A stretch of 64,000 nucleotides of DNA from Zoroaster sp. YZ-2022 (lineage: Eukaryota; Echinodermata; Asteroidea; Forcipulatida; Zoroasteridae): NCBI GenBank assembly GCA_029582265.1, contig CM055833.1:27898288-27962287 (forward strand). The letters are read 5' to 3'. The translations under genes were made by a program, and so were the position numbers. Positions 33,027 to 45,392 of this stretch are shown piece by piece; positions within the stretch are counted from its first letter, which is position 1; every line of letters starts with the position of its first letter. Under the pieces are notes generated by a model. The model did no database searches. It had not been told where the DNA came from and saw only the letters and a list, made by a program, of their open reading frames with translations.

Positions 33027-33185
33027 ACTCTAATTGCGGTGACACCATGTGAAATTCTCAATTGAGTAGTAATTAGTTCTGAAAAGAACTGGAGGTACAA
33101 CTCGACGTTTCGACCAGTGTACTCTGATCGTCCTCAGGAGAAACTCACAAACTCGTCCTCACCATGCAAAGCTACAAGTTTTACA
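33027..33185 (+). mobile_element. foldback family B, copy 2
   Basis: AATTGCGGTGACACCATGTG, AGTAGTAATTAGTTCTGAAA, CGACGTTTCGACCAGTGTAC, CTGATCGTCCTCAGGAGAAA, CACCATGCAAAGCTACAAGT. Confidence 0.88.
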
Positions 33186-33462
33186 AATCATACTCATTAT
33201 TGCCCAAAAATAGATATTTTCTGTAAGTATTAAAAATAAGGAAAAAACTATTTTAATATGACAATGTATGCACAGTACTACTAAAATTTGACATTTCTTA
33301 GGTATCTCCCTTTACACTGGGTAAGAACCATCCATGAGCCAATTACTCAAAAAACCTTTACCCTAAAGACACCATTTTTGTAGCTGTCCATATTTTAAGC
33401 TTTTGGAGTACAGAGTGTTAACGTCTTTCTATGTGTGTTCATCTTTCTCTTCTTTCCAACAG

Positions 33463-33855
33463 AAAAACGACCCCTCCAGACCTGGCCGTGGACAGCCACT
33501 GCAACCGAGGAGGTTCAAGAAGATGGGGAGGACCAGAGTCACGACAACTCCAATGAAGACTTAGAAATGCCCTACCCCACTATGCCATTCCCCATGGATC
33601 ACTCAATCCCACCAAATGCCCCAGGAGGAGGGAGCACGACCACCCAGAATCGTCCCAAGAATCTAGACCTTGAGAGTACCATGCAGACGGTGAATTCATT
33701 CAACGATTGCTATCTGGGGGAGGGGACGGTCGAAGAGAGACTGACGAAGGCGTTGGAGACTGCCGCGCCATTACTGAGGGAGATTTTCATTGATTTTGCT
33801 CCGTTTTTATCCAAGACACTGCTGGGGAGTCACGGACAGGAATTACTGATTGAAG
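33463..33855 (+). CDS. NBEA: NBEA homologue, exon 23 of window
   Basis: 393 nt (2+390+1). After about 85 residues of variable linker it reads VEERLTKALETAAPLL, LREIFIDFAPFLSKTLLG and SHGQELLIEG, the highly conserved entry to the DUF1088 region. AG at 33461-33462, GTGAGT at 33856. Confidence 0.96.
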
Positions 33856-34976
33856 GTGAGTTATTGTCTACCCTGTGCATGACGCATTGAAGGCTGTGTT
33901 TCCAGTGACCTTCTGATTTCCAGTTTATGAGGTGGTCATTGCTTTTCTGACAGAAAGCAGACGTGTTAACATAGAAAGTTTTATAAGTCATGAACATTGG
34001 AAAACTGCATGTGATTGGATTGCATCAATACTCACCTGTATCACACTTTCTCTGTATTCTTCACACAAAAAAAAACAAACTCTCAGACCAAATCGAGACT
34101 GCAGGAAAATTGGATGGTCCTTTTATTAATTAAGAATCAGTCATCTGACAAAGAATATCTGCACTTTGTAGGGGGGTGGGGGGTGATGAATGTTTTTCAG
34201 TTTCACTTGTAATAGAGAAAACTGAGCAGTGACTAAACAACTTTAATTACATGGTGACCATGAACGTTGTGCCATAAATCGACTAATAGCAAAGACAACA
34301 GGCATGCACACAAATGTGTTGAAAAATGTGTCTCACTTTGTGCTTCTGCATGTGGGCAGGTTTGACAGATATTTTTCGTTAACTGTCATTTTGTACTGAT
34401 TAGTGTTACACCTGAAACTGCCAAATGGCCTGGAATATCACCAGGTGTCATCTGACAGCCAATACAGCCTTTTAGTGGCAAAATGTTTCTTACGTCAATT
34501 TTACATTTGCATGATTTATCTAAGATCTCAAAAACTAATGGAAAATAAACAGGTTTCACTTGATGTCATAAAGTGCCAAATCGGCCATCTTTATGGGGCA
34601 ATGACAACCCAATTTGTGATTGCACAACTATACAGCACGTGGGGGTAACTGTTTAGAAAAATTTAAACGATTGATGTAGCTCAAAGGCAAATCCAAGTTT
34701 CCTGTAATGATGGCATCTATAACACCTAACCAACGGAAAGCGCAATAGAGAGCCGAAGAATTGACGTCACGTTAACAAAAACCACAGAACCATTTTGGAA
34801 GTGTTGTAACATAGAACAAAATCAAAAGGAAGCCTTTGTAGAACTAAACGTCAAGCTACCAAGCTACATACACTTCAGTTCTCTATTCAGTGATACTATA
34901 ATCTCCGTTTAGAGTCTTTGCAGCTTACCACTTTGTGTTAAAGCACATTTTCACCATGTACATAACCATTAACCAT
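33856..34976. other. intron without recognised features
   Basis: No repeat, RNA or coding signal I can support. Confidence 0.5.
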
Positions 34977-35283
34977 CCTACTTTAGCTGAACTTTAGTGG
35001 GAAGTTGCTATAGTGGTCAAAACTAGTCAACTGACTGTTTTGACTGTTGAACCAAATGTGCACACAGGGGCATTTTTGACTGGTTTTTACTATCATTTTG
35101 ACCACCCTCAACAATACAAGACAATGCTTTTACCAGTCAAAAACAGTCGACTCATTTTGACCTGTAAATGTACTTACTACACGTAAGGTTTGACGGTGTT
35201 CGACTTTTAAGTGCACTAGATATACCTTGGCAAGTATATCTAAATTTTGACTGATTTTGACCCTTGCAGTCACAGAAGGGTTA
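34977..35283 (+). mobile_element. GTCAAAA-rich MITE, copy 3 (most complete)
   Basis: The left end CATCCTACTTTAGCTGAAC and the right end TGCAGTCACAGAAGGGTTAA bracket the same GTCAAAA-rich interior as copies 1 and 2. Confidence 0.78.
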
Positions 35284-35468
35284 AGAATGTTGTGTTTCTT
35301 CTCACACCCTTTACATTGCATACAGTACAACTATACTCCCTTGTGAGAGGAATATACTTACTGGAAGACTAAGGCAACAAATCATGTTGTTATTCCTTGG
35401 GTAATACAAGCATTTCAGATTCTATGACTGATTTATTACATGACTGAAGATGGTTATTAAGCGTCATG

Positions 35469-35545
35469 ATCAGCAATAATGGTATTCAGTCCCTCAAGAG
35501 TCGCCTGCATCAACATCTTCTATTAGATTCTTGAAGTAGCAGAGT
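35469..35545 (+). mobile_element. LINE fragment, second copy
   Basis: Nearly identical to 25087-25165 (AGCAATAATGGTATTCAGTC and following). Confidence 0.8.
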
Positions 35546-35709
35546 TTCAGTATTGCTTTTGTTTATAATGAAGAAACAAATCAGGAAAAAAGGAACAAAA
35601 AAGAGAATAGAAATAGAACAGATTTAAGTGTGCCTTGTGCGAAATCTTATCATTGATGTTTATTGGTTGTTTCAAAGAGCATATTGTTTATTATATAGAA
35701 ATAGCCAAA

Positions 35710-35880
35710 GTATTAGCCAGGATTTGGAGATAGGGTGTCCATATTTGTTATTCTTTGAAAAACAGGGTGTCCAAAACTTCAACTTGCAATACTTTTGCAT
35801 GTGTATTGCAAATAAAACGAGGTGTCCATTTAGCAAACATGGCGTCCAAAAGACACCCAAAGGTATTGCTGGCTAATACT
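35710..35880. mobile_element. TATTAGCCAG-ended MITE, copy 1
   Basis: GTATTAGCCAG on the left, CTGGCTAATAC-like on the right. The interior carries AGGGTGTCCA three times without a regular array. Sibling at 46449-46818. Confidence 0.8.
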
Positions 35881-37110
35881 GTGGAAATAGCTGATATGAA
35901 CTTGGAGAGGCAACATTTTGGTTAACCCCCTCCACCCTTCTCATCCCCACCCTTCTCATCCCCACCCTTCATGAGACCCTCCTCACACCTCAATACAAAT
36001 CTAGGCTACTACCCTCACCGGAAACAGTTGTAATACATTCCAGTCTGAAAGTATCATGTTGTACGACTTGATTTAGTGTTCAGTACATTTTGAAATATTG
36101 CCAAAGTCAGTCAATCCTTTCCAAGTCAAATAGAACAAGGTGTTTATTTGGGGTACTTCAAATTTATTAACTTCCTCTCTGGAATTCCACGTCCTCTGGG
36201 AAGATGAAGAGATGGACAGAAAGTTTCACACCAGTGTTTCATTAATCGCTGGCTGTCCCTGTTGATGATGTCCAGATTATGTATGAAATCATACAGTTGT
36301 GAAACACAACACAGACTCGGCAAGCTCCCTGGACCTTTTTTAACCACTTTAGGAATTGTGCTAATCCATTCGCGCTTTAAATTTGAGCCATTACCATGCC
36401 CTAGACAAAACCCAGACCAGATTACGTGGAACATTCAGCAGATGTGGTAGTAGATTAAAGAAACACCTGTATGACTGGTAGAAGGAGTTTGTAAATGTAT
36501 GCCAACAGTCCAACGGCACTGGGTAGATTTATGGGCTGGGATTTGCTATGTGTCAAAACAGGTTGGGAATTGGCTGTGAGACTTGGTGAAGTCTGTATTT
36601 TATCACAGGCGATAGCATAAAAAAAACCTCCAAATGAAGTCTTATGGAAAAAAAACAACTAACCACCAGTTTTTGAGACAAATATCTTGCTAGAATGAGT
36701 ATGTACATGTATGCTTGCTGATGCCTTTGTTTTACTCCTTTAAACATTAAAGGGTGATTGACCTTTACGATGGAGAGGTCATCTTGGTTTGTCTACACCA
36801 GTATAAGGCTCATGTCCAAACTGGTGCCTTTCTTAATGTCATGTTGTTATGCGGATTTGTTATTGGCTGTCAGGGAACTAGACAAGTATAGGGAAGGCAG
36901 TAGGTGATCAAAGAATTGGACATTTTAGAATGCATAAAGTATAATAACATTACTCTTTAACATGACGTAAGGACATCACCTATATATACACAATTTGTTT
37001 GTCAAAAAAGTACAGTTTTGGTAGCTTTTTGGGTTAAAATATCCTCATCAGAATAGTTGTACAAAACATACAGGTTAATAGTGTTGTATCTCTATAATGT
37101 ATAATTATAT
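35881..37110. other. intron without recognised features
   Basis: Includes a (CACCCTTCTCATCCC)n stretch of three units at 35932-35970; otherwise nothing supported. Confidence 0.5.
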
Positions 37111-37116
37111 TATCTC

Positions 37117-37201
37117 TAATAATATAATGCGCCTTGAGCACCAGTTTGGTGGATACGTGCGCTATATAAGTCCACATTATTATTATTATTATTATTATTA
37201 T
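37117..37201 (+). mobile_element. SINE 3' tail fragment
   Basis: AATGCGCCTTGAGCACCAGT, TTGGTGGATACGTGCGC and (ATT)n only; the head and body are missing. Confidence 0.88.
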
Positions 37202-37549
37202 CTCAGGCTTACATTCTAAATAACGGCGTAGTTAGGCGAATGTGAAGCAAATGTCACAGGTCTTTACATGGCATTGTGTAAAAATATAGAGGTCCTGATG
37301 TAGATATGCTGTAAATGCACATGGTAACATACCGTCGCGTCAGACACTTGAGGTCGTATCTTGATTATTCATCAAGGTCATATATTCAACTGTACATACA
37401 TGATTGCATAAATTAAGTCAGTAGGGTGCAACAAAGTCATTTCTATTCCCATTGTTTTGTCGTGTTCATTTGGGAACTCTGTTAAAACCCTTGTATATAG
37501 TTTGATACCTCAAAACCCTATTAAAAACAAATGGGTTTGAGAATAAGAT

Positions 37550-37785
37550 ACAACATTGTTGCCCTGACCAAAATCTGTTTGCAACAAGGTCGTAACCAAG
37601 ATATGATGTTGTTACCCTGACCAAAATGTGTTTGTAACAAAGGCGTAACTAAGATACAGCATTGTTGCTTTAACCAAAATCAGTTTGTAACAAGGTCGTA
37701 ACTAGAATACAGCATTGTTGCTTTAACCAAAATCAGTTTGTAACAAGGTCGTAACTAGGACACGACCTTGTTGCACTGAATCTGT
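37550..37785. repeat. 54-bp tandem array with AACAAGGTCGTAAC core
   Basis: About four units containing TTGTAACAAGGTCGTAACTA and CATTGTTGC, ending with an inverted GACCTTGTTGCAC. It stops about 30 bp before exon 24. Related in core to 14208-14681. Confidence 0.9.
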
Positions 37786-37815
37786 TATATATTATTTATT
37801 TCTTTTGTTGTCAAG

Positions 37816-38051
37816 GTTTGGTGAGTATGAAGTCCTCCAACTCTGTGATTGAGCTGGTCATGATGCTGTGCTCTCAGGAGTGGCAGAACTCCATTCAGAA
37901 ACACGCTGGACTCGCCTTTATCGAGTTGGTCAATGAGGGCAGGATTTACTCCCACGCTACACGTGACCATCTACTCCGAGTGGCTAACGAAGCTGAGTTT
38001 ATCTTGAGTAGGCACCGGGCTGAGGATGTCCAGAAACATGCTGAATTTGAG
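37816..38051 (+). CDS. NBEA: NBEA homologue, exon 24 of window
   Basis: 236 nt (2+234). It reads [29 protein letters not shown] and [18 protein letters not shown], close to identical to vertebrate NBEA. The acceptor is TCAAG ending at 37815; the 50 bp before it contain the end of a tandem array. GTATCA at 38052. Confidence 0.96.
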
Positions 38052-38204
38052 GTATCAAATGTTCATTATCTAGTATAGGGACAACTGTTTGTTATTTGTA
38101 CCAACTCTGTTAATACACCTCTTGAAGTTTCTTATGTTTTTTTCAAAATGAAATTTGTTCTTTAGTCAGTCTGGAGAATTTTTTTCTGATTTCTTTCCGT
38201 GTCC

Positions 38205-38231
38205 TAAAAAAAAAAAAAAAAAAAAAAAAAA
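38205..38231. repeat. poly(A) tract
   Basis: About 26 consecutive A within the 324-bp intron between exons 24 and 25. Confidence 0.95.
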
Positions 38232-38375
38232 TCTGCAGACGATCGATTAAGCAAATGATGCATCATTGAAACATACGAAAGTAACTCTTTATTTCATATG
38301 CCATACAGAAACTTGATATTTATCCGCCATGTTTGATTTGAGGTTTTCATTTTTCCTTGATCTATCTTTGTTTAG

Positions 38376-38542
38376 TCATTGTGCGCCCAATCTGCCATGG
38401 AATGCAAGGAGGAGGAGAAGATGTGCGATCACCTCATCACGGCAGCCAGGAGGCGGGACCACATCTTTGCCAATCAGCTCCTCCAGAAGACTATTAATAT
38501 CCTGACCAATAAGCACGGTGCTTGGGGTATCGTCACTAACAG
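38376..38542 (+). CDS. NBEA: NBEA homologue, exon 25 of window
   Basis: 167 nt, phase 0 to 2. It reads [15 protein letters not shown], then [15 protein letters not shown], as in the DUF1088 region. AG at 38374-38375, GTACTC at 38543. It precedes the longest complete intron of the window (15.1 kb). Confidence 0.95.
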
Positions 38543-38847
38543 GTACTCTTTGATTTAATAACTAGTATAGTGGTTAACCCACAGGGGTAATTTCATAAAA
38601 CGCCTAAGCAGTTCATAATGCTTAGTAGGTTTTTGGGGTTATCAGCAAATTTTTGTTCCAAAATGTACTTTGCTTAGCAGTTCTATGAAATTTGCCCCTG
38701 ATCTCTATTATTCTGACTGGATAGAAGGTTAGGCCTTGCATTGAAGCCACTGGACCGCCATGTTGCCACTCTCTAAAACTGTGCATTGCAGTGCTAACAG
38801 GGAGAATGTGCCTCTCCATTTCTGTATTGTTTTGCCAAGACACGTGA

Positions 38848-39052
38848 AATTCCAGGCCTGAGATGCCGGTCTATCGCAGGTTAATTCCCCAGCTATTGCT
38901 GGAACCCATTTATTTATTGTGTAGAGAGAAGCAATTACGATAAAGTGTCCAGCTCGAAGGACACAAGCACCACGGTCGCAGCCAGGATTCGAACCCACAT
39001 TCTGACGACTCAGCTGTCAGAATACAAGTTTTAAAATGCTTGGCCATACCAC
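38848..39052 (-). mobile_element. tRNA-derived SINE (head 2, body 3)
   Basis: Minus strand: head with GGGTTCGAATCCTGGC B box, TTGTGTCCTTCGAG block, then body 3 (CAGCAATAGCTGG, CCTGCGATAGACCGGCATC). Lacks the body 1 tail. Confidence 0.8.
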
Positions 39053-39096
39053 CCTCTTATGATGTGATACTTCTCCTCTGTTACCATGGCTTTATT

Positions 39097-39248
39097 CCTG
39101 AAGATGATCAGAGCATACTGATCGAAACATCGAGTTGTACCTCCAGTTCTTTTCAGAACTAATTACTACTCAATTGAGATTTTCACATGGTGTCACCGCA
39201 AGTAGTCTTACTTATCCTCTTCACCAAGCAAAGCTACAAGTTTTACAT
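39097..39248 (-). mobile_element. foldback family B, copy 3
   Basis: Contains GATCAGAGCATACTGATCGA, TTCTTTTCAGAACTAATTAC, CACATGGTGTCACCGCAAG and AAGCAAAGCTACAAGTTTTA. Confidence 0.85.
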
Positions 39249-41044
39249 ATATTTAAACCCTGTTTACTTCTACCCCTCCCCCACCCAGTGGATTAAGGTT
39301 AACAATTCAAGGTGAGAAGGCACCTTCGTAATCTTTTAATCCCCGTTGAAGCCCATTGACCACATAAAAACCTTCTTGCCGGTTTAAAGTCAAGTGAAAC
39401 GTAAATTGTATCTGACAGTCTTTAGTCTGGATGTGGATGACACAAGATATTGCGCGCGTGAATAACCCGAAGATCTCAAGGAAAAAAATAGTCCAGACAT
39501 TGTTAGAGTCTGTCATCATGCCTTGTGTACCGAGTCATCACCATTTGGATCCCTATGTGATTTTTATTGGAGCTGAAATTGCAATGAATAAGCAATCAAA
39601 ACCAGTGACTGCCTCTCCTTATTGATGCACATCATGCTTAGAGTGCTTGTTAGGCCAAGATTCTCATCACCAGTTGTTCGGGGGGAACGGTTTGCGTCGT
39701 CCCAGCCACGCTGTCTCCGAACCAGAAGACGCTGCTTGTTGATTTATCCAAATTGAGCTCTAAATCTTGTATTTCCCCTCCCTCCCTTGTTTGAATGTTG
39801 TGTAATGTTTGACAAGGGGGGCAGGGGAAACACGGGTGACTAACGTAAGATGATGCTAACATGACCAGGTGGTTAATATGAGTCATTCTCCTACTCGGAT
39901 CTAAATTGCAGCCAATGTTGTAGTCGAGACCACCATGTCCAAGACCTGGAGGACAGAAACTCAGACCAATCTTCAACACTGATTACAGCTCTCATTGTAA
40001 CATGGAATCATGGAATCCGAATTACTGGGTACAAACGAACCTCAAACTTGTAACATATCGACAAGAACGTGCAGCATTTATTATATGTTCCTGTCATGTG
40101 CAACTCATGATAAAAACACACCAACAAAATGTTAATTAAAGCAGGCATTAGAGAGAAATTAAACAAGCAATCTAATGAAATGAGGCAATATAGGCCTACT
40201 GTTTGCATTTTTCATCCACCGGTAGTAAGCAAATTGCTTAGTAAGCCAATTTGTTCTGCTAGACGTAAGCATATTTCACAGGTGAGCAAGAAAAGTTCTC
40301 ACAGGGTGTAAGTATTCACCATGACTTTGCATTACTACGTCACTCATTTGCAAGCAAAATTTCTGACGACAAGTAAGCGTGCCTTTTCCTATGCTTATGG
40401 TTTGCAGTGCTATGAAATGTAAATGCCAAGGTAAGCGCAAAGCAGCAGCTGTTTGGTAGCTCTGAAATTATAGACATTTATCACGGCGCAGCCATTTTGT
40501 TTTTCCTCAATACAAATCCACAAGACCAAACTGAGGCTGGATGGGGAAATAGTCTGGTCCCTTTTCATGCATTGAGAGTTAGCCCTATAATCTTAATTGT
40601 GTATACAGGGAACCTGACAAAGATGGCTGCAGTGTGTTAAAGGTCTATCGCCCCTGGCCATATGTGTCGACCCTACGCACACACCAAAAACCTTATTTAA
40701 TCTTGTCTGAACTTGCCGTGCCCTTTTTGCGGGAATTACTCATAATGTCAACATCACTTCAGTGGACTCTTTCCCCCCCCCCCCCTCTGACAACTGATAG
40801 ACCATGAACAGAGTTACTTTGGGGAGGTGGTGGTTAGGGTGGAAACATTGTTAAATTAGTTACACCTTATGGCTACTGACATTGTCAGCTGTGCTTAAAC
40901 ATCTGTGCAGGGTGTTGTAGAATATGAGCTTTGACAAGGTTGTTTTATGCAATCCATATAGGTGCTGATTGATGCACTTATAACAAATTGTGGCCAGGAT
41001 TTGAAGGAACAAGTACAGAGACAGTCGGCCATACATACAGAAAG
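39249..41044. other. intron, mostly unassigned
   Basis: Contains the dispersed repeat at 40550-40650 and a C-run near 40777. The minus-strand open frame at 39650-39979 (109 codons) resembles nothing I know. Confidence 0.5.
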
Positions 41045-41242
41045 CAGGGTTTTTCCTGATTTTCGGATTTTTACAAATCGCAATGTTGCGATCCTCCGGA
41101 TTTTAAAGATTTAAGCAATAAAGGAAAGCAAAGCAAATGCTCAGAACTATAGATTTCACCCCAGCGCTGTTCACAACAGCAGCCCCAATACCCCTAGCAA
41201 AATTTACGTGGATTTTTCAAAACTGCCCAAATCACACCCCTG
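41045..41242. mobile_element. CAGGGGTGTGATT-family MITE, copy 1
   Basis: Shared interior ATCCTCCGGATTTTAAAGAT, AAAGCAAAGCAAATGCTCAG, AATTTACGTGGATTTTTCAA; right end AATCACACCCCTG. hAT-like ends. Confidence 0.8.
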
Positions 41243-41649
41243 AGAAAAACATAAAGACAGACCAAGACACAAACAGCTCAACATAAGAGGGGGGGGGGGG
41301 GAGGGGGGGGGCGTCGCCGCATGTGTCCACTTTGTGTGGTCCCCTCCTTTTGCTGCATGCCCCTTCCATTTTCAGCCGGTCTGACTCAGTCCCTGGACAG
41401 GCATAACAAGACAGAGACTGACTGAGTGAAAATTTGATCGTACCCATAATTATCTATTTCCCTCCTTTTAAACCAAATCATATTTATGATGTTGTTATCA
41501 CATTAAAAACACCTGTTTTTAATGTTCATCCCACTGAATCTCAAATGGAATTTTTCCTTTTACATTTCCTGTGTCAGTCATCATAACTACGTATGATCCT
41601 TAGACTGTTATGGCAGCTTAGACTCGACTTATAGGCTTACATATGTGTT

Positions 41650-42245
41650 TCTTTAATAATAATAATACACGCATTTATAAAGCACATTTTTCCGAGGGTT
41701 GCAATGCACTATGTACAAGAACAATTCCAGAGAAGGAGACAATGAAATGAAAAAGCAGGTGGTAAGTGTCCTTAAGATAAAAACAGATATGATTTGAGTT
41801 TACATTTGAATTGGTGAACAGAGTTACAAGCGCGAATGTTGAGAGGTAGTGAATTCCAGCATCTGGGTCCAGCTACAGAGAAAGCCTTGTCACCTGCATG
41901 TTTGTATGCACGAGGTATTTTTAAGTTCTGCTCCGAGCGGAGGCCGCTTCGGTTAGGTGTGCTGAGATCTAGTGAGTCCGAAATGTATTTTGGATGTATG
42001 TTCGAAAGTGCTTTGTACATATTCATCGCGGTCTTGAAGACAATGCGTTTTTGAACAGGTAACCAGTGTAATTGTTGAAGAAGCGGTGATGCATGAGAAT
42101 GTTTGGGTTTTATGTGTATGGTACGAGCGGCATTGTTTTGAAGCTTTTGAAGGCGAGTGATATCAGATTGTTTCAACTGCTTTTGTTTTTGGTTGTTTGC
42201 TTTTGTCATGGCCACATCACAAGGAGGCATATATAGCAGATTTGT
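41650..42245 (-). mobile_element. CR1/L2-like LINE 3' end, minus strand
   Basis: 41772-42230 encodes on the minus strand ITRLQKLQNNAARTIH, LLQQLHWLPVQKRI, DKAFSVAGPRCWNSLP and FKCKLKSYLF, the C-terminal end of a non-LTR reverse transcriptase ORF, intact for 152 codons. The (ATT)n-like tail lies at 41655-41672. Different lineage from the copy at 7700. Confidence 0.9.
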
Positions 42246-43008
42246 CGTGCTGTCACTGAATCAAGATTAAGAAATACAATGTTAGTTTTAAAAAGAAGTA
42301 AGCCATTTTAACATGTCAGACTCTTGTCGGACATTTGGATACGTAATCGCAGCTGTAACTGGTCAATTTGTAATGGGGCTGGGCTTAATGGATCGGTCTC
42401 TTACAAAATGTCAAGTGCAAGTACATCCGAGTACATCTGCAATTGGTAGCGGGGAAGGCCTTGTGCTTCATAAACCTGTTGAGGGCATTCTTCACGCATG
42501 CAGCAGCTGTTTCTAGACGTTAGTCTCATTCTGGCCAGCTTGCAGTATTGACTCTATTCGCTTCCCATGATTACAAAGTTGTCAAAAATAGCTGTTGTGT
42601 GAGTGAATCCTTTGTAAGTGTTTGTCATGACCTGTGATTTGCTAATTGCTGTTGAATGCTGTCACACATAATCATTACAGGGCTTTATATTTCCGTGTAT
42701 GAATAGTCAAGTATAAGACAAGTCCAGTTATAAAGTTGTTTTTTCTGATTGTTAATGGCTTTATGCAAGCCACATTTGGTCAATGCCTTACATGGTCCAA
42801 TGCCTTATAGTGCTAGGAGTTACTGGTTAGTTCGCTAAACATTTAACTGAATCTTTTACAATCACTTAACTGGTTAACCGAAAGTCGGCACCCAAAGTAG
42901 ATAGTCGGCATTTGGAATAATGTGTATAAATTTTCAATCGAAAAGCATCAATAAACTTCCCGCAATGATATAGTTTAATAATAAATGCGGCAACAAAGAA
43001 AGTCTAAG
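42246..43008. other. intron without recognised features
   Basis: Nothing supported. Confidence 0.5.
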
Positions 43009-43182
43009 TAAGACTAATTGCAGTGACACCATGTGAAGTTCTCTATTGAGTAGTAATTAGTTATGAAAAGAACTGGAGGGTTACAACTCAGAACTAATTA
43101 CTACTCAGTAGAGAACTTCACATGGTGTCACCGCAATTAGTCTTACTTATCCTCTTCACCATGCAAAGCTACAAGTTTTACC
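43009..43182. mobile_element. foldback family B, copy 4, near-perfect hairpin
   Basis: AAGACTAATTGCAGTGACAC and the following 45 bp are inverted at 43086-43150; the loop is only about 20 bp. Ends CACCATGCAAAGCTACAAGT. Confidence 0.92.
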
Positions 43183-43431
43183 TAAAGAAAGTCTACAACA
43201 ACAAAATGGGTGGAAAATTCTTCCAAAATCGTTTGATGTTTTTTTTTTTTAAATATTGGTTTCGGTTAGCCGGTTACCAGATTTCTTAACTGGTTAACCA
43301 TCCCAGCACTCATGCCTTACCTGTTGAACTTGTGAACCCTGATGTGGCAATTTGCATGCCTATTATTGTATGGGAGCCACTGTTGGTGTCCTGAATTAAC
43401 AGGTGTCCACAAGCATCAAGCATAGCAGAAA

Positions 43432-43925
43432 GTGTTGTTGTCACCCAAGGGTTTCCCGATTGGGGTCTATTGGTATCCTCATTGGGAGAATAGGGATTCA
43501 ATCCTGATAAAAGAATCTCCCAATCAGGATAGTATAGTTGACCCAATGAGCCTTATTAATGCAGGTGTTGACACCTAAGGGTTTCCCAATTGGGGCCTAT
43601 TGGTATCCTCATTGGGAGAATAGGGATTCAATCCTGATAAAAGAATCTCCCAATCAGGATAGTATAGTTGACCCAATGAGCCTTATTAATGCAGGTGTTG
43701 ACACCTAAGGGTTTCCCAATTGGGGCCTATTAGTATCCTCATTGGGAGAATAGGGATTCAATCCTGATTAAAAGAATCTCCCAATCAGGATAGTATAGTT
43801 GACCCAATGAGCCTTATTAATGCAGGTGTTGACACCTAAGGGTTTCCCAATTGGGGCCTATTGGTATCCTCATTGGGAGAATAAGATTTCAATTAGGACA
43901 ACAGTATACTCCATTCAGGATAGTA
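43432..43925. repeat. 130-bp tandem array
   Basis: About 3.8 copies of a 130-bp unit starting GTTGACACCTAAGGGTTTCC. Each unit carries the inverted pair ATTGGGAGAATAGGGATTCA and AGAATCTCCCAAT, so each can form a hairpin. Confidence 0.93.
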
Positions 43926-44222
43926 TAGTATAGTATCAGGATTTTATAGTGTTGATGTATGTGTTAATTACTGTTGAATGCTGTCACGCATTATTGTTAC
44001 GTGTCTAATCTGAGTAATCTCCGGATGTGAATAGTCATATGTTACACACGGCCGGTAATAGATCATTTCCTGATTATGAATCGTTTCACACCTAGTAAGA
44101 CACCTTTAATCACATGCCATATACAGTGTATATCTCAAGACTTAAGGATCTGTGATGCTGCAGTTTTTATAACCATTTTGACAGAACTACTGTTGATTTC
44201 ATAAACCTGTCATAGCACAAGA

Positions 44223-44541
44223 ATAATAATGTGGACTTATATAGTGCACGTATCCACTAAACTGGTGCTCAAGGCGCATTATATTATTACCCCTGCTCAT
44301 CAGGCGCATAAATCATTCCTGAAACCATCTCAGCTCCCTGGGGAGTATACAGCTCAATTGCTGCCATTACAACGCATATAGGGCAATCAAACACAACAAC
44401 CAACTCTGCCCTCACAGGTACCCATTTACCCCTGGGTGGAGAGAAGCAATTATGGTAAAGTGTCTTGCTCAAGGACACAAGCACCATGGTCGCAGTTGGG
44501 ATTCGAACCCACATTCTGACGACTCAGCCATCAGAACACAA
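44223..44541 (-). mobile_element. tRNA-derived SINE (head 2, body 1), minus strand
   Basis: Complete body 1 with the GCGCCTTGAGCACCAGTTTA-type tail on the minus strand. The head is truncated after the B box GGGTTCGAATCCCAACTG. Confidence 0.9.
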
Positions 44542-45392
44542 CAGGTGCAATGAGGAACCAGCATACTCATGCTGATGGCAGCGTGACAGTGTGGATTTCA
44601 GCATTTTTGGATTTAGCTATAACGTTGTCGTGAGACTAGGTGTCTCCATTATTTCTAATCTGTATGCACAAGTCTTATTACAGATAAGGTATAAGATTGG
44701 TTGTTTCAAATTTTAATGTAAACATACTTAGTGTTAAGTTGATGATGATATCAATCTTCCCTAGGAATGATCTGAAGTGCTGTCCTTTTTTAAGAAAAAG
44801 GATATGAAGAGTTTTGTAGCAAAATGCTATATATTATGTATCCATTTGGCTGAGAGAATATATTGCAGATTGCAGAGAAGCTGGCGTGGCGTTTATCGCG
44901 GTTTGGAATAGAAACGTGTATAATGATTGAGTTTATATAGTGGTTATATCGCGTTTTGCTAAAAACTGAGTTTGAACTTGTGTTTGTCTACCTGTGAACG
45001 ATGTCTGAGTGGTGTTGGTGCAAAAGTTTGAAATATGGTGTTTATCGCGTTTTGCTATGAAACTCTTCATATAAAGTCCTATTTACATTTACGACAGAGA
45101 ACTATACTAAATTCCACATTGGAATGAGTACAACAGATCTGAAAGCATTTTCTCTACTTTCTCGTAAATGTAAGTTGTACTTTTATTGGTGGAAAGCATG
45201 TATTTATCTTCCCTGTGGAAATAATTTTGTCTGAGGGAAAGTGAAAACTATGTTTAATATGTTTGATTGGAAAAAAAACCCTCCTAAATTCCACATTAGA
45301 ATGAATGCGAAAAAACTTATTGCATTTTTACTATTTTCTTGTTAACAACTCGACGTAATAATATAAACTGAAACTTTCACAGGTTGGTTGTT

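Noticed and set aside
39650..39979. 109-codon minus-strand ORF
   Set aside because: No recognisable domain, no flanking exon or splice support; kept only as unassigned intron sequence.
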